Origin: CAZIHO01 sp964538875
Lineage (GTDB): Bacteria; Pseudomonadota; Gammaproteobacteria; Chromatiales; Chromatiaceae
Direction of reading: 5' to 3'
Assembly: GCA_964538875.1 (NCBI GenBank)
Contig: CAZIHO010000012.1
Location: forward strand, 1-45,066
Length of the DNA stretch: 45,066 nt
Shown here: positions 27,005 to 35,107 of the stretch, one piece after another
Layout: each line of letters begins with the position of its first letter
Numbering within the stretch: position 1 is the first letter of the stretch
Made by a program: the position numbers and the translations under genes
Notes under the pieces: generated by a model
The model's database searches: none
What the model was told of the DNA's origin: nothing
The model's input: only the letters and a program-made list of their open reading frames with translations

Positions 27005-27895
27005 TCACCGACCCTGTTCCAGAGCGGCGATCCGGTCCTCTAAGGGCGGATGGGTCATGAACAATTGCCCCCACCGGCTGGCGCCGCCGGCGATGCCGAA
27101 GGCCGCCAGGCGCTGATCCGGCAGCGGCTCGGGGTCATGCTGGGCCTGGAGCCGGCGCAGCGCCCCAATCATGCGTTGACGGCCCGCCAACTGGGCGCCG
27201 CCGGCGTCGGCGCGGAATTCACGCTGCCGGGAAAACCACATGACGATGATGGATGCCAGCACGCCCAGTACCAGTTCCGCCACGATCGACGCGATGTAAT
27301 AGCCGATGCCCGGACCGGAATCCTGCTGCTCGCCCCGCCGCAACAGGCTATCCACCAACATACCGATAATGCGCGCCAAAAACACCACAAAGGTATTGAC
27401 CACGCCCTGAAGCAGGGCCAGGGTCACCATGTCGCCATTGGCCACATGGCTCACCTCGTGGGCCAGCACCGCCTCTACCTCGCCCTTGTTCATGCCGTGC
27501 AACAGGCCGGTGCTCACCGCCACCAGGGCGTTGTTCCGGTTCCAGCCGGTGGCAAAGGCGTTAGGATCCGGGGAATCAAAAATGCCCACCTCGGGCATAC
27601 CAATCCCAGCCTGCTCCGCCTGGCTGCGCACCGTCGCCACCAGCCATTGCTCCGCCTCGCTCCGGGGTGACTCGATGACCTGGACCCCCATGCCGCTCTT
27701 GGCCAGGGTCTTGGAGAGGAATAGGGACACCAGAGAACCGCTGAAGCCGATGACCGCCGAATAAATCAACAACTGGGTCATGTTGATCTGTCCGGCCTGC
27801 ATCACCAGCCGATCCAGACCCAGCAGCCGAAAAGTGACGCTGATGACCGCCAACACCGCCAAATTGGTCGCGATGAACAGCAGGATACGTTTCAT
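27005..27895 (-). CDS. htpX: Membrane zinc protease HtpX
   Basis: A 296-residue HtpX, an inner-membrane M48 metalloprotease that degrades misfolded membrane proteins. Two N-terminal membrane helices (MKRILLFIATNLAVLAVISV and LIYSAVIGFSGSLVSLFLS) are followed by the zinc motif HEVSHVANGD and a third zinc-ligand Glu in RQREFRADAGGAQLAGR. The C-terminal FMTHPPLEDRIAALEQ is characteristic. The start at 27895 matches E. coli HtpX; the extension to 27925 is not conserved. It lies 140 bases upstream of the NuoL-like gene and may share its transcript. Quality control of membrane complexes would fit, but this is inference. Confidence 0.96.
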   Translation of the reverse strand: MKRILLFIATNLAVLAVISVTFRLLGLDRLVMQAGQINMTQLLIYSAVIGFSGSLVSLFLSKTLAKSGMGVQVIESPRSEAEQWLVATVRSQAEQAGIGMPEVGIFDSPDPNAFATGWNRNNALVAVSTGLLHGMNKGEVEAVLAHEVSHVANGDMVTLALLQGVVNTFVVFLARIIGMLVDSLLRRGEQQDSGPGIGYYIASIVAELVLGVLASIIVMWFSRQREFRADAGGAQLAGRQRMIGALRRLQAQHDPEPLPDQRLAAFGIAGGASRWGQLFMTHPPLEDRIAALEQGR

Positions 27896-28014
27896 CTCCG
27901 CGAGGCTCCCCAAGTTGAATGCCACGAAACCGGACCGGATGGTTCGGCTTGGGGGAAATCTACGGTCACGGCGACGGATTTCAAGCGCGGGCCGGACCGG
28001 GCCGCCAGGCCGGC

Positions 28015-28707
28015 CTAGGCAAACACCCGCACCGCACCGCTCTCCAGGTCATAGACCGCCGGCACCACCTTGACCTTGCCGGCGGTCACCAGGGGCGCGA
28101 TGGTTGGCATCGCCGAGGCCACGCGATCGACGCCAAAGCGGGCATTCTCCTCGACCGCCGCCGCCACCAAATCCACCGGCTGGTTCCGGCGCACCCGCAC
28201 CACGCTGGGCAGCAGTTCGGTCACCAACTGATGGAGCGCCCCCGCCGAGGTCACACCTTTTTCGATCTCCTTCACCGCCGCGCTAATGGCGCCACAACCG
28301 GTATGGCCCATGACCACCACCAGGCGCACCTTGAGCGCCTGGACGGCATATTCGGTACCGGCCACTACGAAAGGACTGACCACATTGCCGGCCAGGCGCA
28401 TCACGAATAGATCCCCAGGGGGCGTATCGAAAATGATTTCCGGCACCACCCGGGAATCGGAACAGGTAATGACGACGCTATGGGGATCCTGGCCCACTGA
28501 AAAGTTAGACATACGGCTTTTTAAGGCGCTGTCGGCAGTATATTCCCCCTTCATATGGCGAGCGTTGCCTTGCATCAACTTGTCTAGGGCGACGTTCGGC
28601 GGTGTCTCGGTTATGGCCCCGTCGGCGGCCCGCGCCAGGGCGGCCGGCAGGCCGCTCAACAGGCTGGACAGGGCTACGCTGGAAACAAAGTCACGGCGAG
28701 TCAGCAT
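28015..28707 (-). CDS. Tat-exported beta-carbonic anhydrase
   Basis: A 230-residue beta-class carbonic anhydrase interconverting CO2 and bicarbonate. Zinc ligands Cys82, His135 and Cys138 lie in CSDSRV and GHTGCGAI, with the Asp84-Arg86 dyad intact. The N-terminus MLTRRDFVSSVALSSLLSGL is a twin-arginine signal with an AxA-like site (ALARA), so the enzyme should act in the periplasm, fully folded. The ATG at 28707 is preceded by GGAG six bases upstream; the ATG four codons earlier lacks a ribosome site. It lies 119 bases upstream of htpX on the same strand. A periplasmic carbonic anhydrase beside antiporter-type subunits hints at inorganic-carbon acquisition. Confidence 0.93.
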   Translation of the reverse strand: MLTRRDFVSSVALSSLLSGLPAALARAADGAITETPPNVALDKLMQGNARHMKGEYTADSALKSRMSNFSVGQDPHSVVITCSDSRVVPEIIFDTPPGDLFVMRLAGNVVSPFVVAGTEYAVQALKVRLVVVMGHTGCGAISAAVKEIEKGVTSAGALHQLVTELLPSVVRVRRNQPVDLVAAAVEENARFGVDRVASAMPTIAPLVTAGKVKVVPAVYDLESGAVRVFA

Positions 28708-28911
28708 CTTTTGCTCCATGGAAGTGAATAAAAACCTTGGGAAATCTGGGTTGGTCAGCCGGTTCGGCTGCCATGAAATGGGCGTTGGGTGCCGGGGGTC
28801 CGCTATGCCGGCCCAGCTTAGTCCGGGCAGCGAGGACCGGAACCTGGTCTCGATTGGATAAGATTTAGCACAACCTGGGACGACCGGCGCGGTACCGCCC
28901 CGCCGCGACCC

Positions 28912-29376
28912 TCATGGCGCTACCCGGTCTGACCCGGACACGGGAATGCGAATGGTCCGGGTCGCGAGATGCACCTCGCGCAGAAAAAAGCTCAGCCCCA
29001 CTACCAGGGCCAGAGTGGAAGCGGTAAACAATGTGCCGATAACCCATTTCAGTTGGATCTGTAGCAGAACTTCCAAGAAGATGGCGGCGATGACCAGGCA
29101 GACCAATAGGGCGGAAAAGGTGCAGGCGGTGATCGCCGCGCTCGCCAAGTAACGCCGGTGGTCCAGGCACTCCCGCTCGACCTGCACGGTCGCCATCCGC
29201 TGGTGCTCTTCGCTCAGCGGGTGCTCGGTCAACATGCGGCCCCGGTCGATGATACGGGCCAGGCGCCCGGCCATCAGGTTGAGAACACCGGCAATCCCGG
29301 TCAACAGGAACACCGGCGCCAGCGCAAGCTGAATGGCATGGGTCACGCTGCCAATGGTCACCCCTGAGTCGAGCAT
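28912..29376 (-). CDS. DUF2721 membrane protein
   Basis: A 154-residue protein of the DUF2721 family. The family-defining N-terminal LAPVFLLTGIAGVLNLMAGRLARIIDRGRML is recognisable in parts (FLLTGIAGVLN, GRLARIIDRGR), followed by three more hydrophobic stretches (RRYLASAAITACTFSALLVC, AIFLEVLLQIQ, LFTASTLALVVGLSFFLREV). No biochemical role is known for the family. It lies 204 bases upstream of the carbonic anhydrase gene on the same strand; a regulatory link is not evident. Confidence 0.88.
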   Translation of the reverse strand: MLDSGVTIGSVTHAIQLALAPVFLLTGIAGVLNLMAGRLARIIDRGRMLTEHPLSEEHQRMATVQVERECLDHRRYLASAAITACTFSALLVCLVIAAIFLEVLLQIQLKWVIGTLFTASTLALVVGLSFFLREVHLATRTIRIPVSGSDRVAP

Positions 29377-29891
29377 GTCCTGCCTAATCTCTGTTTGATG
29401 GAAAAACTGCGGCTATTGGGTGGCGGCGCCAGGCTTAGACCCTCCCGCCACCAGGCCGGCACCCGCTTGGCCCGTCAGGACTGGCTCAAGATCCCCCAAG
29501 CCCCGCCGGGCCAATATACCTGGTCCGGAGTCCCTTCGGCGCCGGAGGAATAGCATCCACCCGTTGCTCCCGTCGTTCAGCACCAGCAAACGATCGAAAG
29601 GGCACCTTGAAAAATTCAAGGTGCCCGTGCGGGGTAGGGATACCCCGCCATTTTCAAGCAGGCAACTGCTTAAAAATGAAGCAAAGCGGAAATCACATTT
29701 GCGCTTTGCGTCTTGAAAAATGGCCTGGATGGCCATTTTTCAAGGTCCCAGAAAGTCCCTGGGCCTGCTCAAGATTTAAGCCTGGGGGCCGACTCTCCTA
29801 GGGAGTTGGTCTACCCGCCATTGGCCAGCCCGAACCTTTTGATCCCGTGATTTGCTTGATTCACCCCATCAAGATCCGCGTATCCATAAAG
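29377..29891. other. Intergenic region with a dense hairpin cluster
   Basis: About 515 bases between the DUF2721 gene and the chemoreceptor gene hold no convincing coding frame. From 29601 to about 29763, at least five inverted repeats follow one another almost without spacers (listed separately). The remainder (29764-29891) leads to the chemoreceptor start and should contain its promoter, which I could not place. Confidence 0.6.
29601..29763. repeat. Array of consecutive inverted repeats
   Basis: Hairpins seen: 29601-29625 (11-bp perfect stem, 3-base loop); 29629-29648 (8-bp perfect stem, 4-base loop); 29651-29675 (aagcag/ctgctt core, A/T extension with one bulge); 29681-29709 (gcaaagcg/cgctttgc, 13-base loop); 29712-29744 (14-bp perfect stem cttgaaaaatggcc, 5-base loop); 29747-29763 (cccag/ctggg). 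Three of them share a cttgaa or ttcaag element. The stretch is visibly less GC-rich than its surroundings. It could be a structured RNA, a composite terminator, or a degenerate palindromic element. Confidence 0.75.
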
Positions 29892-32021
29892 ATGAAAATC
29901 TCAATCTCCAAGGCATTCATTTTGTTGCCTTTAGCAACCTTGATCGGCATGCTGCTGGTGGCCCTGCTCGGCCTGATGGATTTCAAGGATTCGCTGTTAG
30001 ACGATCGCAAAATCAAGACCCGCCAATTGGTGGAAACCGCCCACGCCTTGATTGCCCATTTCCAACAGGCCCAACTGCCGGAAGCAGACGCCAAGGCCGC
30101 CGCCAGCGCGGCGATCAAGGCACTGCGCTACGAGAACACCGAATATTTTTGGATTCACGATCAATCCAAACCGGTCCCCCGCATGATCATGCACCCGACC
30201 GTTCCCGCCCTGGACGGCAAGGTGCTGGACGCGGATAAGTTCAACCGGGCCAGACGGATTCAAGCCGGCGCGGACGGACCCAGCCGGGATCTTGGCAGCA
30301 TGATGAATCTGTTCCAAGCCATGAACCAAGTCATTCAAGAGGCTGGCCAAGGCTTCGTGACCTATGACTGGCCGAAGCCCCTGCCGGGTGGCGGCACCAC
30401 GGAGCAGACGTTTCCCAAATTGAGTTTCGTGAAGGTGGTCAAGGGCTGGGATTGGGTAGTTGGTTCTGGAATTTATATCGACGACGTAGAAGCGGCGTTC
30501 TGGATCGAAGCCAAACGGAAAATATTGCTGGTCGGCATCCTCTTGTCCCTGTTCGGGCTGCTGGTGTGGCAAGTGCGCCGGGCCCTATTTATAAATCTGG
30601 GGGGCGAACTGGAGGTGGCGCGGGCCTTGGCGGAACAGGTGGCGGCCGGCAAATTGCGCACCCAAATACCCTTGCGGGACGGGGACCGGGATAGCTTCTT
30701 GTATTCCATGGAGGCCATGCGGCGCCAATTAGTGGAGGTGGTCAGGGGCATCTTGAAAAACTCCGCCAGCATCACCGCCAGCGTCAATAAGCTCACTGCC
30801 GAATCCTCGGAAATGGGCGTAACCCTAAAAATGCAGATCAATTCCAATGATGCAGTACGGGACGCGATTCATGGCGTCAAGGACCAGGGCCTAGTGGTGG
30901 TGGAACTGGCGCGCCGCACCCTGGACCATTCGGACCGGGTGGCCACCCTATCCGTAGATGGCGAATCCCGGGTACGGGCGGCAGTGACGGGTATGCAACG
31001 GATCGCCGAATCGGTGGCCCGCTCGTCGGAGGAGGTCAAGCATCTGGCCGCTAGTTCCGAGGCAATCGGTGGCATCGCCAACATCATCCGGGGCATCGCC
31101 GACCAAACCAATTTGCTGGCCTTGAACGCAGCCATCGAAGCGGCCCGGGCCGGGGAAATGGGGCGTGGATTCGCGGTGGTCGCGGACGAAGTGCGCAGTC
31201 TGGCCCGCCGTACCGGTGAAGCCACCGCCGACATCACCCGCATGATCCTGGCCATCCAGACCGATACCCAGCGTTCCGTAGAGCGCATGGATGCGGTGGG
31301 CCCGGAACTGTCGCTCGGCGCCGAACAAGCCCGGGACGCGGCGCGCCTGTTGGAGCACATCAAGGCGGAATCCGGCACCGCCCGTCAGCAGATTTCGGAA
31401 CTGTCTGAGACATTAGGAATTCAATTGCGGCAAGCGGAAAGCGTCGTCCATCAGGTGGACCAGATGATGGATCTATCCGCCCGCACCGAAGCCATCATCC
31501 GGGAGGCGACCGCCACTTCCCAGGACCTGGAGCGGTCCGTGGATGACCTAGACTCGCTGGTGAAAATCTTCGACGTGGACAACGACCTGGTGTTGGCCGC
31601 GTCCCAAAGTTCGATCCCCTCGCTGCTGGTGTGGAACGATGCCCTGTCTGTAGGCATCGCGGAAATCGACCACCAGCACCGGCGCTTGATCGAGTTGGCC
31701 AATCAGCTCAACCAAGCCATGCGCGCCGGTTCCGGCCGGGACAGCCTGGGGCGCATCCTGGACGAATTGACCAACTACGTGGCGACCCACTTCCGCTACG
31801 AGGAACAACTCATGCAAACCCATCATTATGAGAATACCGCTCAACACACCCGGGAGCATCAGTCCTTAGCCAGCCAGGTCGAGGACCGCAAGCGCCGCTT
31901 CCAGACAGGGGAGGCACTGCCGGTGGACCTGATGATTTTCCTACGGGATTGGTTGGTGCATCACATCATGGGCACCGACTTGACCCTTGGCCGGGCTTTG
32001 AACGCCAAGGGGATTCACTAG
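29892..32021 (+). CDS. Methyl-accepting chemotaxis protein with Cache sensor and C-terminal hemerythrin
   Basis: A 709-residue chemoreceptor. Order: N-terminal membrane helix (about 8-30), periplasmic single-Cache-type sensor (about 35-185; YFWIHDQ, RMIMHPTVPALDGK, FVKVVKGWDWVVGSGIYIDD), second membrane helix (about 200-220), HAMP, signalling domain with the hairpin tip segment IIRGIADQTNLLALNAAIEAARAGE (seen in parts), then a bacteriohemerythrin domain (about 570-700). The last shows VWNDALSVGIAEIDHQHRRL, THFRYEEQLM and the HTREHQSL and DWLVHHIMGTD iron-ligand segments. Hemerythrin-fused receptors such as DcrH sense oxygen or redox state. The ATG at 29892 precedes the first helix. Convergent with the HybE-like gene, 33 bases away. 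Confidence 0.93.
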   Translation: MKISISKAFILLPLATLIGMLLVALLGLMDFKDSLLDDRKIKTRQLVETAHALIAHFQQAQLPEADAKAAASAAIKALRYENTEYFWIHDQSKPVPRMIMHPTVPALDGKVLDADKFNRARRIQAGADGPSRDLGSMMNLFQAMNQVIQEAGQGFVTYDWPKPLPGGGTTEQTFPKLSFVKVVKGWDWVVGSGIYIDDVEAAFWIEAKRKILLVGILLSLFGLLVWQVRRALFINLGGELEVARALAEQVAAGKLRTQIPLRDGDRDSFLYSMEAMRRQLVEVVRGILKNSASITASVNKLTAESSEMGVTLKMQINSNDAVRDAIHGVKDQGLVVVELARRTLDHSDRVATLSVDGESRVRAAVTGMQRIAESVARSSEEVKHLAASSEAIGGIANIIRGIADQTNLLALNAAIEAARAGEMGRGFAVVADEVRSLARRTGEATADITRMILAIQTDTQRSVERMDAVGPELSLGAEQARDAARLLEHIKAESGTARQQISELSETLGIQLRQAESVVHQVDQMMDLSARTEAIIREATATSQDLERSVDDLDSLVKIFDVDNDLVLAASQSSIPSLLVWNDALSVGIAEIDHQHRRLIELANQLNQAMRAGSGRDSLGRILDELTNYVATHFRYEEQLMQTHHYENTAQHTREHQSLASQVEDRKRRFQTGEALPVDLMIFLRDWLVHHIMGTDLTLGRALNAKGIH

Positions 32022-32054
32022 GCCTGCCCGGGGCGCACCAGCCGGTGCTGGGGG

Positions 32055-32624
32055 TCAGTCCTTGGCAGCCAATGGCCGAAACAGCTCGCGGCGGGAGATT
32101 TCCCGTTGCCAGGGACAATCCCGCTGGAACTTTGCCATGTTGGCGTCCCGTACCCGGATCACCTGGTCCCAGGCGTCAAGGACCTCTTCCGGGGAAGCAT
32201 AGGGTTCCATGTTCAGTACCAAGGGCATCAGCAGGTAGTGGCCTAGGCCGGGAGCGTAATTCAGATGGGCTTGCTGGCCTTGTCCCAACAGTTCGACGCG
32301 CACCAGAGGCCCCAGCACTGCATGGGGCGCATCCTCCCGCTCCGGGCCGCTCCAGCCCGGCGGCAGGGAAATGCCCGGATCCCGGTCCGGGACCAGGATG
32401 CGCGCCAGCATCCATGGCGTGAGCACCAGCAGCAGGCGCCAATGTTCCAGCCGCCGCAACGCCCGTACCTGGACGCCGAGCGCTGGGTTCACCAGCGGAT
32501 CAGCGGCAAAATAGGCGTGGTAGAGACGCAGATGCAAACTGGCCACCGCCTCCGCGAAGGCTTGATCCTCCGCGCAAGCCGGTGGCCAGCATTGCCAACC
32601 GCTTGGGGTCCCGCCGTCCGTCAT
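32055..32624 (-). CDS. HybE/HupJ-like chaperone (hydrogenase-type) in a molybdoenzyme locus
   Basis: A 189-residue protein resembling the [NiFe]-hydrogenase Tat-proofreading chaperone HybE. Matches include the NPALGVQVRALRRLEHW strand, the LLVLTPWMLARILVPD segment (HybE: LLTPWFMNLLLLP), LPPGW, and GLGHYLLMPLVLNMEPYASPEEVLDAW. The C-terminus carries SRRELFRP, similar to the RR tail often seen in HupJ proteins. Its ATG overlaps the TGA of the TorD-like gene (ATGA), implying translational coupling. No hydrogenase genes are in the window, so it probably serves the Tat-exported molybdoenzyme here. The family assignment is by motif only; an in-frame upstream extension overlapping torD is not adopted. 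Confidence 0.65.
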   Translation of the reverse strand: MTDGGTPSGWQCWPPACAEDQAFAEAVASLHLRLYHAYFAADPLVNPALGVQVRALRRLEHWRLLLVLTPWMLARILVPDRDPGISLPPGWSGPEREDAPHAVLGPLVRVELLGQGQQAHLNYAPGLGHYLLMPLVLNMEPYASPEEVLDAWDQVIRVRDANMAKFQRDCPWQREISRRELFRPLAAKD

Positions 32625-33160
32625 CAAGCGACCGCCGACAAGGCCAGACGCATCTCCGGAAACAGCAGACACAGACGTTCCGCCACGATCCGGTACAACT
32701 TCAACCGGGCATGGCGCTTTAAGTCACGACAGAACTTGGGCGCCCAGCGCCCCAGATGCCCGCTCCAAAGTTCCGACCAAAAGATACTGGCCGCCTTCGG
32801 CTCTGATTTTAGGTAGGCGGCACATTCCAGCAGGGTGCCCAGATAATCCGCCGGTGCCCCGGTGGACGCCATGCCGATCCGGTGATAGAGATCCACCAGC
32901 GCGTCCACCGCATGACCGCGCATCCGCCCTTGCAGATAGGCGGATTCAAACGGCGGACAGGGCGTGGTGGGGTAACCAGTAATGAACAGACGGGCGTGCT
33001 CCGCCTGCCACTCCTCCAAAGACAACTTGTCCAATTCCTCGACGGCCGGCGCTAGCCACTCATAATGGTCCGCCAAGTCACGCACCGCTTCTTTTGCGTC
33101 CATGTCGGGATTGCCCAGCAGGGAAGCAAGAATATTTAACTCGGTGCTTTGAATGTCCAT
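32624..33160 (-). CDS. TorD/DmsD-family molybdoenzyme chaperone
   Basis: A 178-residue TorD-superfamily (redox enzyme maturation) chaperone. It shows the all-helical start ELNILASLLGNPD, the LEEWQAEHARLFITGYPTTP segment with the family's Y-x-x-LF pattern, CPPFESAYLQGRMRG, and the later GAPADYLGTLLECAAYL helix. These chaperones bind the Tat signal of their partner and help load the molybdenum cofactor; the obvious partner is the catalytic subunit at 35108-37876. GAGGAG four to five bases before the ATG at 33160 favours this start over one four codons upstream. It is separated from the NrfD-type gene by 358 bases but lies on the same strand. Confidence 0.9.
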   Translation of the reverse strand: MDIQSTELNILASLLGNPDMDAKEAVRDLADHYEWLAPAVEELDKLSLEEWQAEHARLFITGYPTTPCPPFESAYLQGRMRGHAVDALVDLYHRIGMASTGAPADYLGTLLECAAYLKSEPKAASIFWSELWSGHLGRWAPKFCRDLKRHARLKLYRIVAERLCLLFPEMRLALSAVA

Positions 33161-33518
33161 CGCTCTCCTCATCGTTAGTAGTACCTCCCAGTATTCGTTA
33201 TTTTCTGGGCGGATTCCCTTGGGAAATCCGCAGGTCCTCCGGGGCCGGCCCCATCACAACCCGGCTCCCTATCCAGGACTTGGTTTTTTCTTATTCCATT
33301 CGAGAATCCTAGCCGCCTAGGTTACGGTTATCGGGAAAAACAATCCCGAAAATGACAACTAGTGGACCACTTCTCGTTTTGCCTGGCCGGTCCATCCGGA
33401 ACCGGCCAGGACTCTTTACCTTCCCTGCCCCATTTTGGCGCGGGTGAGATTCTATACTCAATCCGCGACCCTGTTCCACCTTCCCATTAGCTAATGGGGG
33501 AATATATCCCCCCTGAAT
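33161..33518. other. Intergenic region with several hairpins between nrfD-like and torD-like genes
   Basis: These 358 bases hold no gene. Inverted repeats include 33382-33391 with 33401-33410 (perfect 10-bp cctggccggt arms), 33331-33336 with 33344-33349, and a near-perfect gcggattccc/gggaaatccgc dyad near 33208-33230. The length and hairpins suggest that the chaperone pair has its own promoter here. Confidence 0.5.
33483..33512 (-). terminator. Two overlapping, mutually exclusive hairpins after the NrfD-like gene
   Basis: cccatta-gc-taatggg (33483-33498) is a perfect 7-bp stem. ggggga-atata-tccccc (33496-33512) is a second, sharing three bases with it, so both cannot form fully. They lie 7-36 bases past the minus-strand stop codon of the NrfD-type gene. 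Terminator or attenuator function is inferred. Confidence 0.45.
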
Positions 33519-34478
33519 CTACCAAGGATAGGCATACACTCCTGAGTACATAAAGTAATGGCGCAACAGATACCCGCCGAGTAGCACCAGCAGGGACGCG
33601 GTGACGATGGGTATCCGGGTGTTCCAGCCCTTGAGAACGCCTTTCAGTTCGATCAGGAAGGGCACCACCAAGCCAAGGCCGATGAAGCCGACGATCCAGC
33701 CCATGTCATTCCACATGAGTTCCCAAGAGCGCATGGCAGATTCGGAGCCGGACGCCATGTAGTGATAGAAGGAGAAAATGATGACGATTTCCGCAGCAAT
33801 CAGCATTAGATCCAGACGCTCATAGAAATGCAGCAAATGGGTGTCTTCCTCCCGGCGATTAAAGATGTTGAGCACCACCAGCAAATAGGCCAACGCCGTG
33901 GAGAAGGCGGACACGGTAAACAGCAGGGGCACACCCGGATTGTGCCAGAGAGCCACGGCGGGAAAGGACTGCAACAGCAAGCCGGTATAAATGGCGGTGC
34001 CGATGCCGTTGACGGTGGCCAGCCAACCGAACAGTTTGCTATAGCGCCCGCAGCAGTCGGTCAGCCACTCCACCCAACGCCATTGCCATATCTGCTTGAC
34101 CACAGGCAAATTTTGAGCCAGCCAGGTGTTTTTGAGATGAGGCAGCGCATACAACAGGCCCCACACCATCATCCAGACGATGAACTGGGTGCCCCAGGCA
34201 ATCCAGGCGTCCGGCTTGCGGATCAGTACCATGGGATTGAGGACATTGATGACCGCCATGTGATGCAATAAATGCCCGAACAACATCATGGAACCCAGGC
34301 TCAGCATGATGATGCCGGACAGGGCACCCCATACCACTAGCTTGGGATAGGGTTTGATGTACATGTCGGATAGGAAGGCGACCACCAGCACGGCGGCACC
34401 CATGCCACCGAAATAGAGATAGAGGGCCAACCACCAGGTCCACCAATCCTGGGTATGAAAACTCATGGTCACGTCCAT
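33519..34478 (-). CDS. NrfD/PsrC-family integral membrane subunit
   Basis: A 319-residue polytopic protein of the NrfD/PsrC family, the quinone-interacting anchor of molybdo-iron-sulfur complexes. About eight hydrophobic helices are visible, from WWTWWLALYLYFGGMGAAVLV to LLVLLGGYLLRHYFMY; the early GGMGAA motif and the PMVLIRKPDAW loop suit the family. It carries no heme-binding pattern of the NarI type. Its ATG is one base after the stop of the ferredoxin-type subunit, so the two are coupled. Together with that subunit and the molybdopterin protein it forms a Psr/Phs/Ttr-type three-subunit complex exchanging electrons with the quinone pool. Confidence 0.92.
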   Translation of the reverse strand: MDVTMSFHTQDWWTWWLALYLYFGGMGAAVLVVAFLSDMYIKPYPKLVVWGALSGIIMLSLGSMMLFGHLLHHMAVINVLNPMVLIRKPDAWIAWGTQFIVWMMVWGLLYALPHLKNTWLAQNLPVVKQIWQWRWVEWLTDCCGRYSKLFGWLATVNGIGTAIYTGLLLQSFPAVALWHNPGVPLLFTVSAFSTALAYLLVVLNIFNRREEDTHLLHFYERLDLMLIAAEIVIIFSFYHYMASGSESAMRSWELMWNDMGWIVGFIGLGLVVPFLIELKGVLKGWNTRIPIVTASLLVLLGGYLLRHYFMYSGVYAYPW

Positions 34479-34479
34479 C

Positions 34480-35094
34480 TCAGCCCCTCCGCTTCATATC
34501 ATCGATGTAATACACGTTCGGCCGGGTTCCCAAGTGGGGTAACAGGGGGCGAGCCAGGCCACTCGCCACCATTTGCGTCACCGGATCGGTGGCATCGTCC
34601 AGGTCGCCGAACATCCGGGCGGAGCCCACGCAGGTTTCCACGCAGGCCGGCTTCTCGCCCTTTTCCACCCGGTGGTCGCAGAAGGTGCACTTGTCCACCG
34701 ACGGACTGTGCCGCCGGTAATCCTGACCATAGAACTCCTTGCCTTGGCGCACGTCGGCGTAGGTCACCTCCATGCGGGCGGCGTAGGGGCAGGCCATGGC
34801 GCAGGCCCGGCAGCCCATGCAGAGGTCCTCGTCCACCATGACGATGCCGTTGGGCTTTTTGTAGGTAGCGCCGGTAGGACACACGGTCATGCACGGCGGG
34901 TTGTCGCAGTGGTTGCACAGACGTGGGAAGAAGCGCCGGTGTACATCGGCGCCGACGCCGATCTCCTTGTCATGCACATAGGTGCGCCAAGAGTTTTTCC
35001 ACACCGGTGTCTGGTTTTCCATCGCGCAGGCGGCCATGCAGGCATTGCAGCCGACGCAGGTGTTGAGGTCGATCACCATGGCGTAATGGGTCAT
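34480..35094 (-). CDS. Four-cluster iron-sulfur electron-transfer subunit (PsrB/PhsB/SoeB type)
   Basis: A 204-residue ferredoxin-like subunit. Four cysteine groups predict four [4Fe-4S] clusters: CVGCNACMAAC (about 13-23), CNHCDNPPCMTVC, CMGCRACAMACPY, and CTFCDHRVEKGEKPACVETC. It has no signal peptide of its own, as is usual for the B subunit co-exported with a Tat-signal catalytic partner. AAGGAGA sits nine bases before ATG 35094, and the start is 13 bases after the catalytic-subunit stop. It passes electrons between the molybdopterin site and the membrane subunit. Confidence 0.94.
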   Translation of the reverse strand: MTHYAMVIDLNTCVGCNACMAACAMENQTPVWKNSWRTYVHDKEIGVGADVHRRFFPRLCNHCDNPPCMTVCPTGATYKKPNGIVMVDEDLCMGCRACAMACPYAARMEVTYADVRQGKEFYGQDYRRHSPSVDKCTFCDHRVEKGEKPACVETCVGSARMFGDLDDATDPVTQMVASGLARPLLPHLGTRPNVYYIDDMKRRG

Positions 35095-35107
35095 GGGTTG
35101 GGTCTCC

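Noticed and set aside
32094..32110. Twin-arginine motif (SRRELF) near the C-terminus of the HybE-like protein as a Tat signal
   Set aside because: It is C-terminal and not followed by a hydrophobic stretch; RR tails occur in HupJ/HybE-type proteins.
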